DNA of 64,000 nucleotides from Gymnothorax reevesii (GCA_029721435.1 CM056583.1:51563620-51627619), one strand, 5' to 3'; positions 11,101 through 21,457 are shown, counted from the stretch's first letter. Program-made: numbers and translations. The notes: generated from the letters alone by a model not told the origin.

Positions 11101-13847
11101 ACATAATCGGGTGATTACCCATCCGTGTACAAGTCCCCACTTAGCCGATGTGTAGTGGTGTCATGTGACACGCTGCATGGTATAAAGTGGTTTTTCCTGG
11201 CACATATTGCCTCGGTAACACAACAGACTGCTTGATAGCAGGTAGTCTGTGATACACCTCACGTGTCACCAACAACCATTTGGAATGGACCACATGCATA
11301 AAAGCGCAGGGCAATACATAGTTGGTGTACTGGAAGAAGGGAATGGTTTCGTCTTGTGGGATGGTCAATGTCTGCTTCGATTAGGTCTAGAATACAACGG
11401 TATCATTCTTTGGAAATTCCGTATCGCTTGACAAATTTTGTGTTGCTATACTCTACTAAAGGATTTGTCCTGTGTTTGAAAACCCTCAATTCGGCACCTT
11501 GCCTTTGGTCAGCCATCTCTTCCTGTGCTATTTAAATTATGCGCTAGAGATCCATAGTCATACGTCCACCCACAAAGGCAAGCCAACAGAATTGGTAGCT
11601 TGTACAGGAGATAAACAAGCCCCTTGGGCTGATTAGAATTTCTTTTGTTACTTAGACAGGTGTGACTAACCATATACATTAGATAAACAGCAGCTGATCT
11701 GATCTCTCTTCATGAATTCGGGCCTAAATTTGTCTGCTCGATTAGAATTTCTTTTGTTACTTAGACAGGTGTGACTAACCACATACATTAGATAAACAGC
11801 AGCTGATCTGATCTCTCTTCATGAATTCGGGCCTAAATTTGTCTGCTCGATCATCACCTGTTTATACATTGTTTAGCCAAGTTAAGCGTGATCAAGGGAA
11901 AAACACCCTTTATGAATTCGGGGATCATGTTTTTTCATAACTCCACTCTCCAAAATGATTTCTATCTCCGCTTCGGTATAATTATTTTTTCTTTCTCTCT
12001 CTTTCTTTGTTTACGCCGTGACTGACAGGTCGACTGGATGCATCTACACCTCCTTATGTGGTGGTCATTGGCAATTCATGGGTGGGGATTTATGCAAATA
12101 GCTGATTACCGGGAGTGCGCTGTCACTTTACGATGGATTGGCATTCATGATCATACACACGTCTTTACGATCTGATCTTAGTCTCCCGCGGTGTTCATGA
12201 ATCCGCAGTAGGTTTTTAGTAGCTTAGGCTTTTATGTGCAAATCTATGCACAAATTTACTAATGTTTCATGAAAGAGACCCAATGTCTGTACACGCAATG
12301 TGCCATTAAAACATGCAATGACTTGCACTTCAAACACGTTCAACATGTTTTCCAACTGTGCCCTGGGTGCTGAAAGGTACAGAGGACCTCAGAAACTCGA
12401 AAATGCAAATGCGTGGTTTGTTAGGAACAAAACTGTCATTCTTTAAATGTTATTTTTACCTCACACTAAGAAAGATCCAGAGAGTTTACAGCGCAGCAGA
12501 GAGAGAGAGAGAGTGTGACTGGGTGGTGGATGGTGGGGGCTGTAAGTGTCCGTGATTGTGTCTGCGTGTGCTTGAGTGTAAGTGTGTTTTTGCTTTTCAC
12601 TCGGAGAGCAGGCCTGCGGATGAGAGAACCGAATAGGTACTGTATGTGTGCACGAAGACCGTAGGGTGAGGACAGAGGCGCGCTGTGAGAAAATGTAGTG
12701 ATGGAAATGCACAGAGTTACGCATTGCTAGAGAAGACAGGTTGAACTCACAGCACAGGCGATGGGCCTGAATGAGGTCATCCTCTCGATGTGGTAGGAGT
12801 TGCTGCCCCCAAAGGCATCACACTGAGGGTACTCTCCACGCTCCAGCACAAACTGCTGGCCCTGGTATGCGGCGTGCTCATAGCCCACCCACCTGTGTGT
12901 GAGAGTCAGGTTTGGGGGGGGGGGGGGGGGATGGGGGGGGAAATGGAAAGTTCTTGTCAAAGTGATCGTACATGATGGTACACCAGCAATATTAAATGTA
13001 TTCATTTTAATGCAATGCTGTTGTGTATCATTTGTGGACTCATGAATAACACATCTCAGTCCTACTCACTCACTTAATGGAAAGGTGTAATATCAGCCAT
13101 AGTAGTGCAAGTACATTTACAGCTGGCCTCGCTCATTTACATTCTAATTTGCACACCATGGCTTAACAGATTAGTCACTCCCCAATTGGCAGGCTAACAT
13201 GACCAGCTGTCTGGTTTTTTCGGCAGGCTCGCATAGACAGTCACTGCCTCAGTCCTGTTTGGACTGAAATTTTTCTATTTCCGATCTCAGAGTTTCTGCT
13301 ATACAAAAGCGCAGAAGACAGTGTATTCAGAAGTTAGAAGCCAAACAGCATCATTCAACTTAATCCGATGTTCAGATATCCTGAGTGTGGCAGCTTGATC
13401 GTGCATTGGAAATGAGATAAGGGGCCACGTATCCGACTGGAGTGATTTGAAGGGAAGACTCACGCTCCGCTTTCCACTCTCATCGAGCGCACGGTCTCAA
13501 AGCCAAACTCCATGACATTGCAGCACTCGGAGGTGAACTCATGGCGGCGACCCTGAAAGCACTCCTCGTCGTACACAATGATCTGCAGGAGGTTCAGGGG
13601 AGTCAGGGAAGCAAGGGAAAATTAAATGTGAAGAGGCTAGAAGGAGAGCAAGTGCAGCCACATTAAGGGGCAGAGCGAGTTGAGATTGAAGGGCAAAAAA
13701 GCAGGAGTGAGCCATTTGTTCAGCACCAGGTGATCTTTCAGCATTGCCAAGAGTTCTGTTCAGTTCAATTCCAGTCCTATGAGGCTGCACAGGTTCTATT
13801 CCACATACCTTCCAGTGACCAGAGAACTTGGTGCAGTGGTGAGTCAT
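7984..13847 (-). CDS. cryba4: beta-A4 crystallin, five coding exons
   Basis: Structural lens protein of the beta/gamma-crystallin family. It forms hetero-oligomers with other beta-crystallins in fibre-cell cytoplasm and has no enzymatic role. The CDS joins 13847-13809, 13582-13464, 12892-12751, 9668-9526 and 8131-7984 on the minus strand: 591 bases, 196 residues plus stop, the same length as human CRYBA4 as I know it. Exon sizes 39/119/142/143/148 and their phases are typical of the family, and every intron is GT-AG. Each exon after the first encodes one Greek-key motif. Family signatures read directly are FQGRRHEF (motif 1), LERGEYPQ (motif 2), [16 protein letters not shown] (motif 3) and the C-terminal end QSIRRIQQ, which points to beta-A4 rather than A1/A3 or A2. 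The start is the ATG at 13847, opening a short N-terminal arm that ends HWK before the motif-1 exon. Motif 4 has Phe where human has Trp at two places. The neighbour crybb1 is divergent, 40 kb away. Confidence 0.95.
9526..9668 (-). CDS. cryba4: cryba4 exon 5 (Greek-key motif 3)
   Basis: The exon is 143 bases and runs from [11 protein letters not shown] to LRVQSG. It keeps the motif-3 Trp in [11 protein letters not shown]. Donor GTAAGT splits a codon (TC/G, Ser) with exon 6. Confidence 0.93.
10658..10770. repeat. long hairpin (about 46-bp arms, 20-nt loop)
   Basis: Left arm 10658-10703 and right arm 10724-10770 are near-perfect inverse copies; the core is GTGACATTCCTGATGAGACC against its complement with two mismatches. 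It could be a small MITE or a fold-back that is miRNA-precursor-like when transcribed. I do not recognise it as a known miRNA. Confidence 0.75.
10979..11923. mobile_element. inner TIR element, CCCGAATTCATAAAGGGT ends
   Basis: 18-bp inverted termini at 10979-10996 and 11906-11923, with no clear target duplication. Inside it, ATGAATTCGGGCC recurs twice as part of a 109-bp tandem duplication. Confidence 0.6.
11631..11848. repeat. two 109-bp tandem copies
   Basis: 11631-11739 and 11740-11848 differ, by eye, at essentially one base (CATATAC versus CACATAC). This indicates a recent duplication. Confidence 0.9.
12751..12892 (-). CDS. cryba4: cryba4 exon 4 (Greek-key motif 2)
   Basis: The exon is 142 bases and encodes [14 protein letters not shown] through SFRPIACA. 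The acceptor is preceded, 21-38 bases upstream, by a 17-base C run on the minus strand (G run 12914-12930) that serves as part of the pyrimidine tract. The donor is GTGAGT. Confidence 0.93.
13464..13582 (-). CDS. cryba4: cryba4 exon 3 (Greek-key motif 1)
   Basis: The exon is 119 bases between CTGCAG and GTGAGT and encodes [16 protein letters not shown] through MRVESGA. The split codon GC/G gives Ala. The ECC cysteine pair follows the FTS strand. Confidence 0.93.
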
Positions 13848-13852
13848 TTTGT
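13809..13852 (-). CDS. cryba4: cryba4 exon 2 (start codon, N-terminal arm)
   Basis: Acceptor CTTCACAG is followed by five untranslated bases and then ATG at 13847-13845. Thirteen codons end in Trp-Lys before donor GTATGT. The residues CTK and HWK around the exon match the arm of beta-A4 in other vertebrates. The arm is short, as expected of an acidic beta-crystallin. Confidence 0.9.
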
Positions 13853-14090
13853 CTGTGAAGCAAGCATAAAACTTAATGATAAAATGATAGAGAACACAAA
13901 ATTTGTATGGGCCCTTTTAATTGCAAAAATACCATTTCATTCTTGTGGCCCCATCACTAGCTACTCGTATTAGGGTAGTAATATCCAATTTTGCTGTAAT
14001 TGCTCACCAATATTTGACAAAGTACAATGTAACTTGTGAAACTGCCACACATGCAAAATGGTACTCATTTAGCATTTGTATTTGACTGTA

Positions 14091-14275
14091 CAGTGGTCAC
14101 CAACCTTGTTCCTTGAGATCTATTGTGTAGGTTTTCACTCCAACTCAAAGAAAGCACACTCCAATCTACTGCAAGATCTCCACTGAGCTAACCACTGAGT
14201 CAGATGTGACAAATTAGGGCTGGAGTGAAAACCTACAGGAAGGTGGATCTCTAGGAATATGGTTTGTGATGATTA
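14091..14275. mobile_element. hAT-type MITE in cryba4 intron 1
   Basis: Begins CAGTGGTCACCAACCTTG and folds back on itself through GTAGGTTTTCACTCCA and its inverse. It is the same family as 51,383-51,940. The right end is degraded and I see no target duplication. Confidence 0.6.
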
Positions 14276-15003
14276 TAAAAGTGCATCGCTCAACACCTGG
14301 AAATGGTGAAGGAAAGAAATAATAATGTCTGAATTTTTAATGTAAAACTGATAAAATAATCCATGAAATATACTTCATTGTACACAGACATATTCTATCG
14401 GACATATTCTATCAGATTTTGCACTTTTACAAGCATCATTTTTCTCTACAGTGAGCAAAGTGAAAATATTGAGCAGTTGAGCGAAATAACTCTTTTGATT
14501 GAAAAAACTCCCTCAAAACAATGCTAAAAGAAAGAAGTCACATAACGGGTCAGTTAGGAAAAACCTCCTCACTATTCCCCAGCATGTTATCTTTCACAAG
14601 CATTCAACAGTGCACAAAAGCACTAATAGACCCACTGCATTGAGGGATCAGTAGTGATCTGACAGCAAAACAAATGCATATACACAAATATAAAAGGTTT
14701 GGCCCTACAGCAACATGCAAGGCATAGTCAGAGTGAATAGCAGTATAAAATATGCTTTTTAGAAGTCCTGGAATAGGAGAGCATTTAGTTCAGGCCAGTT
14801 AAAAGTGCTCCAAGGCACCCAAGCCCACTTACTCTACGTTTGTCATCATCTAAAAATCGTGTGTTTGTGTTCGCGTGTGTGGTCAGAGTTTACCTACTCA
14901 TGTGGGTACAAAATGTCACTACAGGAGATATAATACCTTATTTTTTATCATTATTAGGACATTTTCAGGTCCACATATGGACATTGAGCTATTTAAGGGA
15001 CAA

Positions 15004-15062
15004 GGTTAGGGTTAGGGTAAGGTTAAGATTAGGTTATGATTGGGCTAAGGGTTGGGGTTAGG
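15004..15062 (+). repeat. degenerate telomere-like TTAGGG run
   Basis: Interspersed GGTTAGGGTTAGGGTAAGG-type repeats in cryba4 intron 1. Similar runs occur at 1190-1247 and, as the complement, at 52143-52195. Short and impure, so interstitial repeats rather than a telomere. Confidence 0.7.
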
Positions 15063-15247
15063 CATGTACTGCTCACTGTGAAGGTTAGGGAATAAATGTA
15101 AGTCAATGGGATGTCCCCACAAATCATGAAAACACAAAGTGTGTGAGAGAGAGAGACAGAGAGAGAGAGAGTGAGGAGATGGAGATGGCTCACAGGGTGT
15201 AAGGGGATGCTCGGAAAGTTAGCCGGGGGAAACCGAACAGTACTCAC

Positions 15248-15282
15248 CTCGCTGCGATGACCTCAGGACTTCCTAACGTGAG
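15248..15282 (-). other. cryba4: cryba4 non-coding exon 1 (5'UTR), predicted
   Basis: A splice donor (GAG then GTGAGT) lies at 15248/15247 on the minus strand, 24-35 bases below a TATA-like box at 15307-15314. A short untranslated first exon followed by a longer intron is usual for beta-crystallin genes. The donor is clear. The transcription start near 15280 is inferred only from TATA spacing. Confidence 0.6.
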
Positions 15283-15306
15283 AGTGAAAGCGGACGTGCT
15301 CGGGCC

Positions 15307-15314
15307 CTTTTAAA
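15307..15314 (-). promoter_or_regulatory. TATA-like box of cryba4
   Basis: Minus-strand TTTAAAAG sits about 30 bases upstream of the predicted cryba4 first exon. A TGCTGAG half-site, resembling the MAF-recognition half-element found in many crystallin promoters, lies at 15351-15357, about 40 bases further upstream. The TATA call is positional; the MARE call is motif similarity only. Confidence 0.5.
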
Positions 15315-16102
15315 GCCTCCCCTGGCAAAGGTCCCAGCTAAAAGGTCCAGCTCAGCAAGGGGGCAGGGCTCCCTATTGTACCATCAACAAAGAGTGTTAA
15401 TCTACAGCCCCCTACAGAAGTGCAGACACCACAGTATCTCCATGCCTGGGAGGCTGTAGGGTTCTACGGAGGGAGGCTCTAGCTTGAAATTCACTGAGGA
15501 AAGAGAAGTGAGGAAAAGAGGACTGTAGTGTGTTTATGAATAGCTGGTGGGGTGTGGTGAAGGGAAACATAACTGCATTAATATTCATATTTCCATTATT
15601 GTTTTCGTTATCCCATAATGAATGCTTCCTTTACTTAGATAATTAATACCCTTTGCATAGTGCTGCTAGTAAAGCTTTGTTTGAGTTTTAGGGGCAGGGG
15701 AAAAAGGGGGAATTGAGGAAAACACTTGGAAAATAAACTAGAATGAGAAAACTCAAAAAACCACACCTTTCAGATACTCTCACCTGAATCACAAGCATTT
15801 TACTGATTATTTTGATTATGCTTTAGCTGCTGTATTAAATACAGCTGTAATACAACTCCAAATCATAGTATTTTAAATGAAAAATAATTTGAAAGCCACG
15901 ATTCATAAATTATCTTTGACCTATGTTCCTTTGAAATAGTGCAACAGCATTATTGTGTGCTTGCTTCAGCAGAAGCAGCACACTCTATTCTCTTACGTCG
16001 TCTTTTTCTTCTTCCGTCTAAATTGGCCGACTAACTCCTCCTACGCCATTTAAGCTATTGATACCGTTCAAACTTTAAAAAATTCAGCTTGTTCTGAATT
16101 AC
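15315..16102. other. cryba4 upstream flank
   Basis: Besides the promoter-proximal 50-100 bases, no gene or element seen up to the Gmr1-like insertion. Confidence 0.5.
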
Positions 16103-16106
16103 GTTG

Positions 16107-16610
16107 TGTTATGGCCCCAATTTGTTATTACATTTAAAACAACAGCAACAGCAAGGGATGACACTCAGTTTTTAAAACTTAAACACATTTAATGAACAAA
16201 GACAATAACTAACAATAACCTACAACTAAATGACCAAGATTGATAAATAAGAAAAAAAAACAGAAATATTTACAGTCCCTTTTTGTGGGGTTGGCTTGGT
16301 GATGTCCTGGGTAAGGGAAAATGCTCTAACAGGAAAAAAATCCACAAAAGAAATTTCACAGGTCTTGAACAGAAATGACAGGTCTGGTCACATGTATCCT
16401 TCTTCTTGCAATTTCTCCTCCTACTCTACTGTCTCAATTCTTTTCCTTATATACTCTTTTGCAGACCCCACCCACATTTAGACCTTTTTTTTTTTACTTT
16501 TCGGGGACTTGCCCCAGACATGTCCAGGACATGTCTAAACATAGCTCCAGTCTGAGCTAAATAAAAAAAAAGGTAAATACTGCCATCCAGTGGCCTATAT
16601 TCACATTACA
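16107..16610 (-). repeat. 3' LTR of the Gmr1-like element
   Basis: 504 bp. It differs from the 5' LTR by scattered substitutions and a few short indels, for example an extra run of A around 16336. Its inner edge touches the purine-rich tract. Confidence 0.92.
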
Positions 16611-16749
16611 CCTCCATTCCAAAAGGGAAAAATTTTGACTCATAAAGGCAAAATTTTTCTTTTCAATACAAAATGGTTAAGTGAACACTTGTCTATATAT
16701 ACATATCATACAATATTCAAATAAACACATGATATATATATATACCTAT

Positions 16750-17658
16750 TCAAACACGGGATAAGCAATCAGCAATTACATTGTCTGTACCCTTCACATG
16801 CTTAATTTCTAAGTCAAACTCCTGTAAAATCAAACTCCAATTCAACAATCTCCGATTCTTGTTTTTCATCTTAGTCAAAAACATTAACGGATTGTGGTCA
16901 GTGTACACAATCATTGGCTTTTGTCCTGTACAAACATAAACCTCAAAGTGTTGTAAAGAAAGGACGAGAGCCAACAGTTCCTTCTCTATTGTGGAATAGT
17001 TCGTTTGGTGGCGATTGAACTTCCTGGAGAAGTATGCCACGGGATGCTCAATGTCATCAGAGTCACTTCTCTGTAGGAGCACAGATCCACAAGCTTGATC
17101 GCTAGCATCGACCGCGATGGAGAACGGTTTGTTGAAGTCAGGAGATTTGAGCACGGGGAAGTGACACAGCAGAGACTTCAGGCGATCGAAGGCTCTCTGG
17201 CATGCATCATCCCAGGTGAACTTTACGCCTTTCTTCAGTTGGTTAGTTAGACTGAGAGCAATCTCAGCAAAGTTCTTGCAGAACTTGCGGTAGTACCCGA
17301 TCATTCCAAGGAAGCGGCGCAAAGCTTTTTTGTTGTCAGGAACTGGAAAGTCCATGATGGCTTGGACTTTAGCATTTATGGGTGCCACCTTACCCTGGCC
17401 TATGACGTAGCCAAGATAGGTGACAGTAGCACAACCAAAGTCACTCTTGCTCAGGTTAACAGTCAGGTTAGCCTGGGTCAGGCGCTGGAACAACGTCTCT
17501 ACATCTTTTAGATGTTCTTCCCAGGAGTCACTCCATGTGATCAGGTCATCGATGTACGCACCCGTATGTGGCAATCCGGCGATTGTAGACTGTATCATCC
17601 TTTGGAACGTGGCTGGGGCATTTTTCATGCCAAAGGGTAGGACTTCATACTGGTACAA
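16750..17658 (-). pseudogene. Gmr1-like RT (C-terminal) and RNase H, separated by frameshift
   Basis: Continues the polymerase in another frame. The RT palm motif YIDDL occurs near residue 35, followed by the thumb/connection (FLGMIGYYRKF). An RNase H domain starts with SIAVDASDQACG and has STIEKELLAL and YTDHNPL; the frame ends in ADCLSRV. No chromodomain or envelope follows. In an intact copy this would be one frame with the upstream polyprotein, so I read it as the disabled tail of the same gene rather than a second gene. The break is near 17690, where the two frames overlap. Confidence 0.88.
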
Positions 17659-20600
17659 TCCAGATGGTGTGGAAAAAGCAGAGATGCTCTGGCCCTCTCA
17701 GTTAAAGGCACACACCAATAACCCTTCAATAAATCAATCTTGGTCAGAAACTTTGCTTGCCCTACTCTATCAACACAATCATCAATCCCAGGTATTGGAA
17801 ACACATCAGTTCTAGTTACAGCATTGACTTTGCGATAATCTGTACAGAATCTAGTACTTCCATCAGGTTTTGGAACTAGCACACAGGGTGAACTCCAATC
17901 GGAGTTGGAGGGTCTGATAATATCATGTTTTAACATGTACTCAACCTCTTTCTCAGCAATTTTTCTCTTTTCAGGATTCATCCGGTACGGATGCTGTTTT
18001 ATTGGTTTGGCATCACCAACATCTACATCATGAGAGGATATAGAAACTCTCTTTGGAACATCAGGAAACAGATCCTCATATTTCTTGATCAACCTCTCAA
18101 ACTGATCTCTCTGTGAGGGTTCTAAGTGCTGGAGTTTTACATCAAGATTTTGCAACACTTCAGAATTCGACAATTTACATGAAAGAACTTCAGCTTTAAT
18201 TCTAGGTTCATCATCTTGAAACTCCCCCTCATCTTCACACGTTTCGACCATTGGAGAATCTGAAATGACAGCTGCAACCCTAGCATTTCTGTCATGATAA
18301 GGCTTGAGCATGTTAATATGACACAATTGTTTAGGTTTCCTCCTATCTGGAGTCTTCACAATGTAATTGAGATCATTGAGTTTTGTCAGAATTTCATAAG
18401 GACCATGAAATCTAGCCTGCAATGGATTGGACTGCAAGGGAAACAACACAAGGACCTTGTCTCCTGGTTTAAACACACGGCTTCTAGCCTTATGATCATA
18501 CCAAGTTTTCATTTTTCCCTGACTTGATTTCAAGTTCTCTTTGGCTAGGTCACAAGCTGCACGCAATCTTTCCTTGAACTTGCTAACATAGTCTAACAGA
18601 CTGATTTGTGGCTCTTCCTCTCGCCATTGTTCACTCAATAATAGCAAAGGTCCTCTCACTTCATGACCAAACACTAGCTCAAACGGGCTGAATCCAGTAG
18701 ACTCCTGCACTGCTTCTCTAGCTGCAAACAACAGCAAATGAACACCTTCATCCCAGTCTTTCTCATGGTCATAACAATAAGTCCTCATCATTGTCTTGAG
18801 AGTGGAATGAAACCGCTCTAAGGCACCCTGACTTTCTGGATGATAGGCACTAGAAAGAATCTGCTTTGCACCTAGTTCATACACAACCTGCTGAAACAAT
18901 CCGGAAGTGAAATTGCTACCTTGGTCTGACTGAATTTCCCTGGGAAGGCCAAACAACGTGAAGAACTTTATCAAAGCCTTTGAGATTGCAGTTGCCTTGA
19001 TGTTACGCAAAGGTATGGCTTCAGGGAATCTGGTAGATGCACACATGATTGTCAACAAGTACTGATTTCCAGATCTAGTCTTAGGTAATGGACCAACACA
19101 GTCAACAATGACCTTAGAGAACGGCTCCCCAAATGCTGGGATAGGCTGTAATGGTGCTACAGGTGGGTCTAACTGGTGTTTTCCAACTACTTGACAAGTG
19201 TGACAGGTTTTGCAAAAGTTGGAAACATCTTTCCGAAGCCCAGGCCAAAAGAAGTGTTTCATGATCTTATCAACAGTCTTGTTAACACCAAGATGACCTC
19301 CTAAAGGTAAACTATGAGTCATTGTTAAGATCTCATTCCTGTAGACCTTCGGAACAACAATTTGCCTGACCACTGCCCAATCTGCATTGGCAGGGATATC
19401 AGGAGGGCGCCACTTCCGCATCAACACACCATCCTTGAGATAATACCCAACTGGAACTGCGTCTATTTCTTTATCAGGAAAGGCTCTCCTCTTTAGTACA
19501 CAAATTTCAGGATCATTAGTTTGCTCCTCAATCAACCGCTTTCTGGACAGAGACAAGTCTCCAGACACATCAGAATCATCAGACCCATCTGGCTGGCTGA
19601 ACAATGAACTGATAAAAGTATCTGATAAGTCCTCAAACGGAGAAACCATAGTAGGCCAATCAGAGTCATGAGGCGAACCACCTGAGTCCTGACTATTCAA
19701 TGTGCTGGATGGCACCAAAACATCTTCTTCTTTAGCCTTCTTGGCCATAGCACGAGTCACTGCGCAAGAAGGATACAGAGATGGGTCCTCATCCCCATCT
19801 TCAGTGCTCGGCTGTGAAGTAAGATGTACAGGGGGAACTACTTTGCCCCCAGCCAGGTCATTGCCTAGCAACAGACAAACACCCTTTATAGGTAGACTTG
19901 ACATAAGTCCCACCTTTACCTGTCCTGTAACTAAATCTGACTTCAAGAATATAGAGCGCAGGGGTACAGATACAGTCCTCCCTTCAATACCTTGTACAAG
20001 TATGAAATCCCCTGAAGCGGTCTCATCACGTAACTCCAAGGAGTCCATCAACAAAAGTGATTGAGAAGCTCCGGTATCCCTTAGGATATATATGGGGACA
20101 GGAGTAGTATGCTCATTCAGAGCCACAAATCCCTCTGACACAAATGGAAGAAATTCCTCCCTCACGAAGTCAGTTGTATCAGGCTTTTTACCCCCACAAG
20201 AAGCAGGCAATTTAGCAGATCGGTTATCTACTACAGGGGTTTCTAACCTTGTTTTCACAAAGGCATTTGGTTTGGTGTCCTTCTCTTTTTCTTTCTTAGC
20301 TTTAAGGAACCAACAGTTAGTTGTAACATGACCAGATTTCTTGCAATAACTGCAAACTAGACCACTTTTGTCACTGTCAGCTTTCACACTTTGATCAGAC
20401 CTGTTACTGGATTTCTGAGCACCATCACCAGATTTGTCTTTGTCTTTGGGTGAAGAATCTTGGGTATCACCGTAACCCTTTTTCTGAAATTGGGACCATC
20501 TATTGTTACTGCTAGACTGAAATTTGGACTTATGTGTGAGAACATATTCATCTGCAAATTTGGCAGCTGATTGCAAATTCAGTGCTTGCTTCTCATTAAG

Positions 20601-21377
20601 GTAGGTCTTAACATCATCCTTAACACAGTTCTTGAATTCTTCAACTAACACCATCTCTTTTAGTGAGTTGAAATCATCCTTGACCTCCATAGAAGTACAC
20701 CAGCGCTCAAAGCAAACCTTCTTCTCATTAGCAAATTCCACATAAGTCTGATTTTCAGATTTCTTCAAACCTCTGAATTTCTGTCGGTAAGCCTCTGGAA
20801 CCAACTCATAAGCTCTCAAAATAACCTTTTTGACAACCTCATAATCAGAGGAATCATCTGCAGACAAAGCCGAATAGGCTTGTTGAGCTTTACCCTTGAG
20901 GACAGTTTGCAACATCAGAGGCCAGTGTTCCTTTGGCCACTGGCAACTCTTTGCTACCTTTTCAAAACACTGGAAATAGTTGTCAACATCCTTTTCCGAA
21001 AATGGAGGCACCAGTTTTACCTCCTGGCTAGCCCGAAATTTATTTTCAGTTTCAATTTTAATTTTTAGTTGCTCCATTTGGAGTCTTTCTTCCCTTTCTT
21101 TCTCTTTTTCCTCTCTTTCAATCTCTAGCAGTTTTAATTTAAGTTCCATTTCTATATTAGGATTTTCCAATGGAAACTGTTCCAGATCTCCTGGTGCAAA
21201 CACATTTTCATGAATGTAATATTCAACTATCTCTCTCACCAGTCTTGCTTTTCGCATGGCTGGTTTTACCTCTGTCAGCTCCAACTGTCTGCAAATTTCT
21301 AGCAGTTCTGTCTTTTTAAAAGACTTCAAAACTCCTACGGTTGGTGATGCCAAGAAATCATCCATTGCTGTTGTCAA
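17625..21377 (-). CDS. Gmr1-like Gag-PR-INT-RT(N-terminal) polyprotein
   Basis: A 1,250-codon frame. Residues 1-60 form an N-terminal helix-rich region resembling a SAP-type fold. About 75-115 is a highly charged coiled-coil-like stretch. About 125-290 is a capsid region with a SCAN-like signature (AYELVPEAYRQKFR). About 342-355 is a CCHC zinc knuckle. About 434-438 is the aspartic protease motif DTGAS. From about 690 to 728 is an HHCC integrase zinc finger. The integrase triad is near D757, D818 and E854 (D-35-E), and a GPY/F-type module (HGPYEI) is near 991. RT begins near 1120, with the first catalytic Asp in TKIDLLKGY near 1214. The frame then leaves the RT sense about 25 codons before its stop because one base is missing near 17690. 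The SCAN link is known: vertebrate SCAN domains derive from Gmr1-like Gag. Confidence 0.9.
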   Translation of the reverse strand: MTTAMDDFLASPTVGVLKSFKKTELLEICRQLELTEVKPAMRKARLVREIVEYYIHENVFAPGDLEQFPLENPNIEMELKLKLLEIEREEKEKEREERLQMEQLKIKIETENKFRASQEVKLVPPFSEKDVDNYFQCFEKVAKSCQWPKEHWPLMLQTVLKGKAQQAYSALSADDSSDYEVVKKVILRAYELVPEAYRQKFRGLKKSENQTYVEFANEKKVCFERWCTSMEVKDDFNSLKEMVLVEEFKNCVKDDVKTYLNEKQALNLQSAAKFADEYVLTHKSKFQSSSNNRWSQFQKKGYGDTQDSSPKDKDKSGDGAQKSSNRSDQSVKADSDKSGLVCSYCKKSGHVTTNCWFLKAKKEKEKDTKPNAFVKTRLETPVVDNRSAKLPASCGGKKPDTTDFVREEFLPFVSEGFVALNEHTTPVPIYILRDTGASQSLLLMDSLELRDETASGDFILVQGIEGRTVSVPLRSIFLKSDLVTGQVKVGLMSSLPIKGVCLLLGNDLAGGKVVPPVHLTSQPSTEDGDEDPSLYPSCAVTRAMAKKAKEEDVLVPSSTLNSQDSGGSPHDSDWPTMVSPFEDLSDTFISSLFSQPDGSDDSDVSGDLSLSRKRLIEEQTNDPEICVLKRRAFPDKEIDAVPVGYYLKDGVLMRKWRPPDIPANADWAVVRQIVVPKVYRNEILTMTHSLPLGGHLGVNKTVDKIMKHFFWPGLRKDVSNFCKTCHTCQVVGKHQLDPPVAPLQPIPAFGEPFSKVIVDCVGPLPKTRSGNQYLLTIMCASTRFPEAIPLRNIKATAISKALIKFFTLFGLPREIQSDQGSNFTSGLFQQVVYELGAKQILSSAYHPESQGALERFHSTLKTMMRTYCYDHEKDWDEGVHLLLFAAREAVQESTGFSPFELVFGHEVRGPLLLLSEQWREEEPQISLLDYVSKFKERLRAACDLAKENLKSSQGKMKTWYDHKARSRVFKPGDKVLVLFPLQSNPLQARFHGPYEILTKLNDLNYIVKTPDRRKPKQLCHINMLKPYHDRNARVAAVISDSPMVETCEDEGEFQDDEPRIKAEVLSCKLSNSEVLQNLDVKLQHLEPSQRDQFERLIKKYEDLFPDVPKRVSISSHDVDVGDAKPIKQHPYRMNPEKRKIAEKEVEYMLKHDIIRPSNSDWSSPCVLVPKPDGSTRFCTDYRKVNAVTRTDVFPIPGIDDCVDRVGQAKFLTKIDLLKGYWCVPLTERARASLLFPHHLDCTSMKSYPLA

Positions 21378-21457
21378 TATATATCTGGGAAAATTTACAA
21401 AAACAATTTCACAATTTGAAATGTTAGATTTTCAATAAATTACTCACACAATGGTCT

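Larger units (their letters stand above)
10182..12281. mobile_element. 2.1-kb element in cryba4 intron 4 (PIF/Harbinger-like)
   Basis: Imperfect terminal repeats (GGGTCTCATTCGTGAAAC at the left, inverse of GGGTCTCTTTCATGAAAC at the right) are flanked by AAT on both sides (10179-10181, 12282-12284). No transposase frame is visible. It contains further insertions (10658-10770 hairpin; 10979-11923) and explains most of this 3.1-kb intron. Confidence 0.65.

Noticed and set aside
14091..14275. Regulatory element in cryba4 intron 1
   Set aside because: The fold-back pattern matches a hAT MITE family present elsewhere in the window; no independent sign of regulation.
18294..21213. Several plus-strand frames of 62-120 codons
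   Set aside because: All lie antisense within the long Gmr1-like polyprotein; their low-complexity Ser/Phe content mirrors charged Gag codons.
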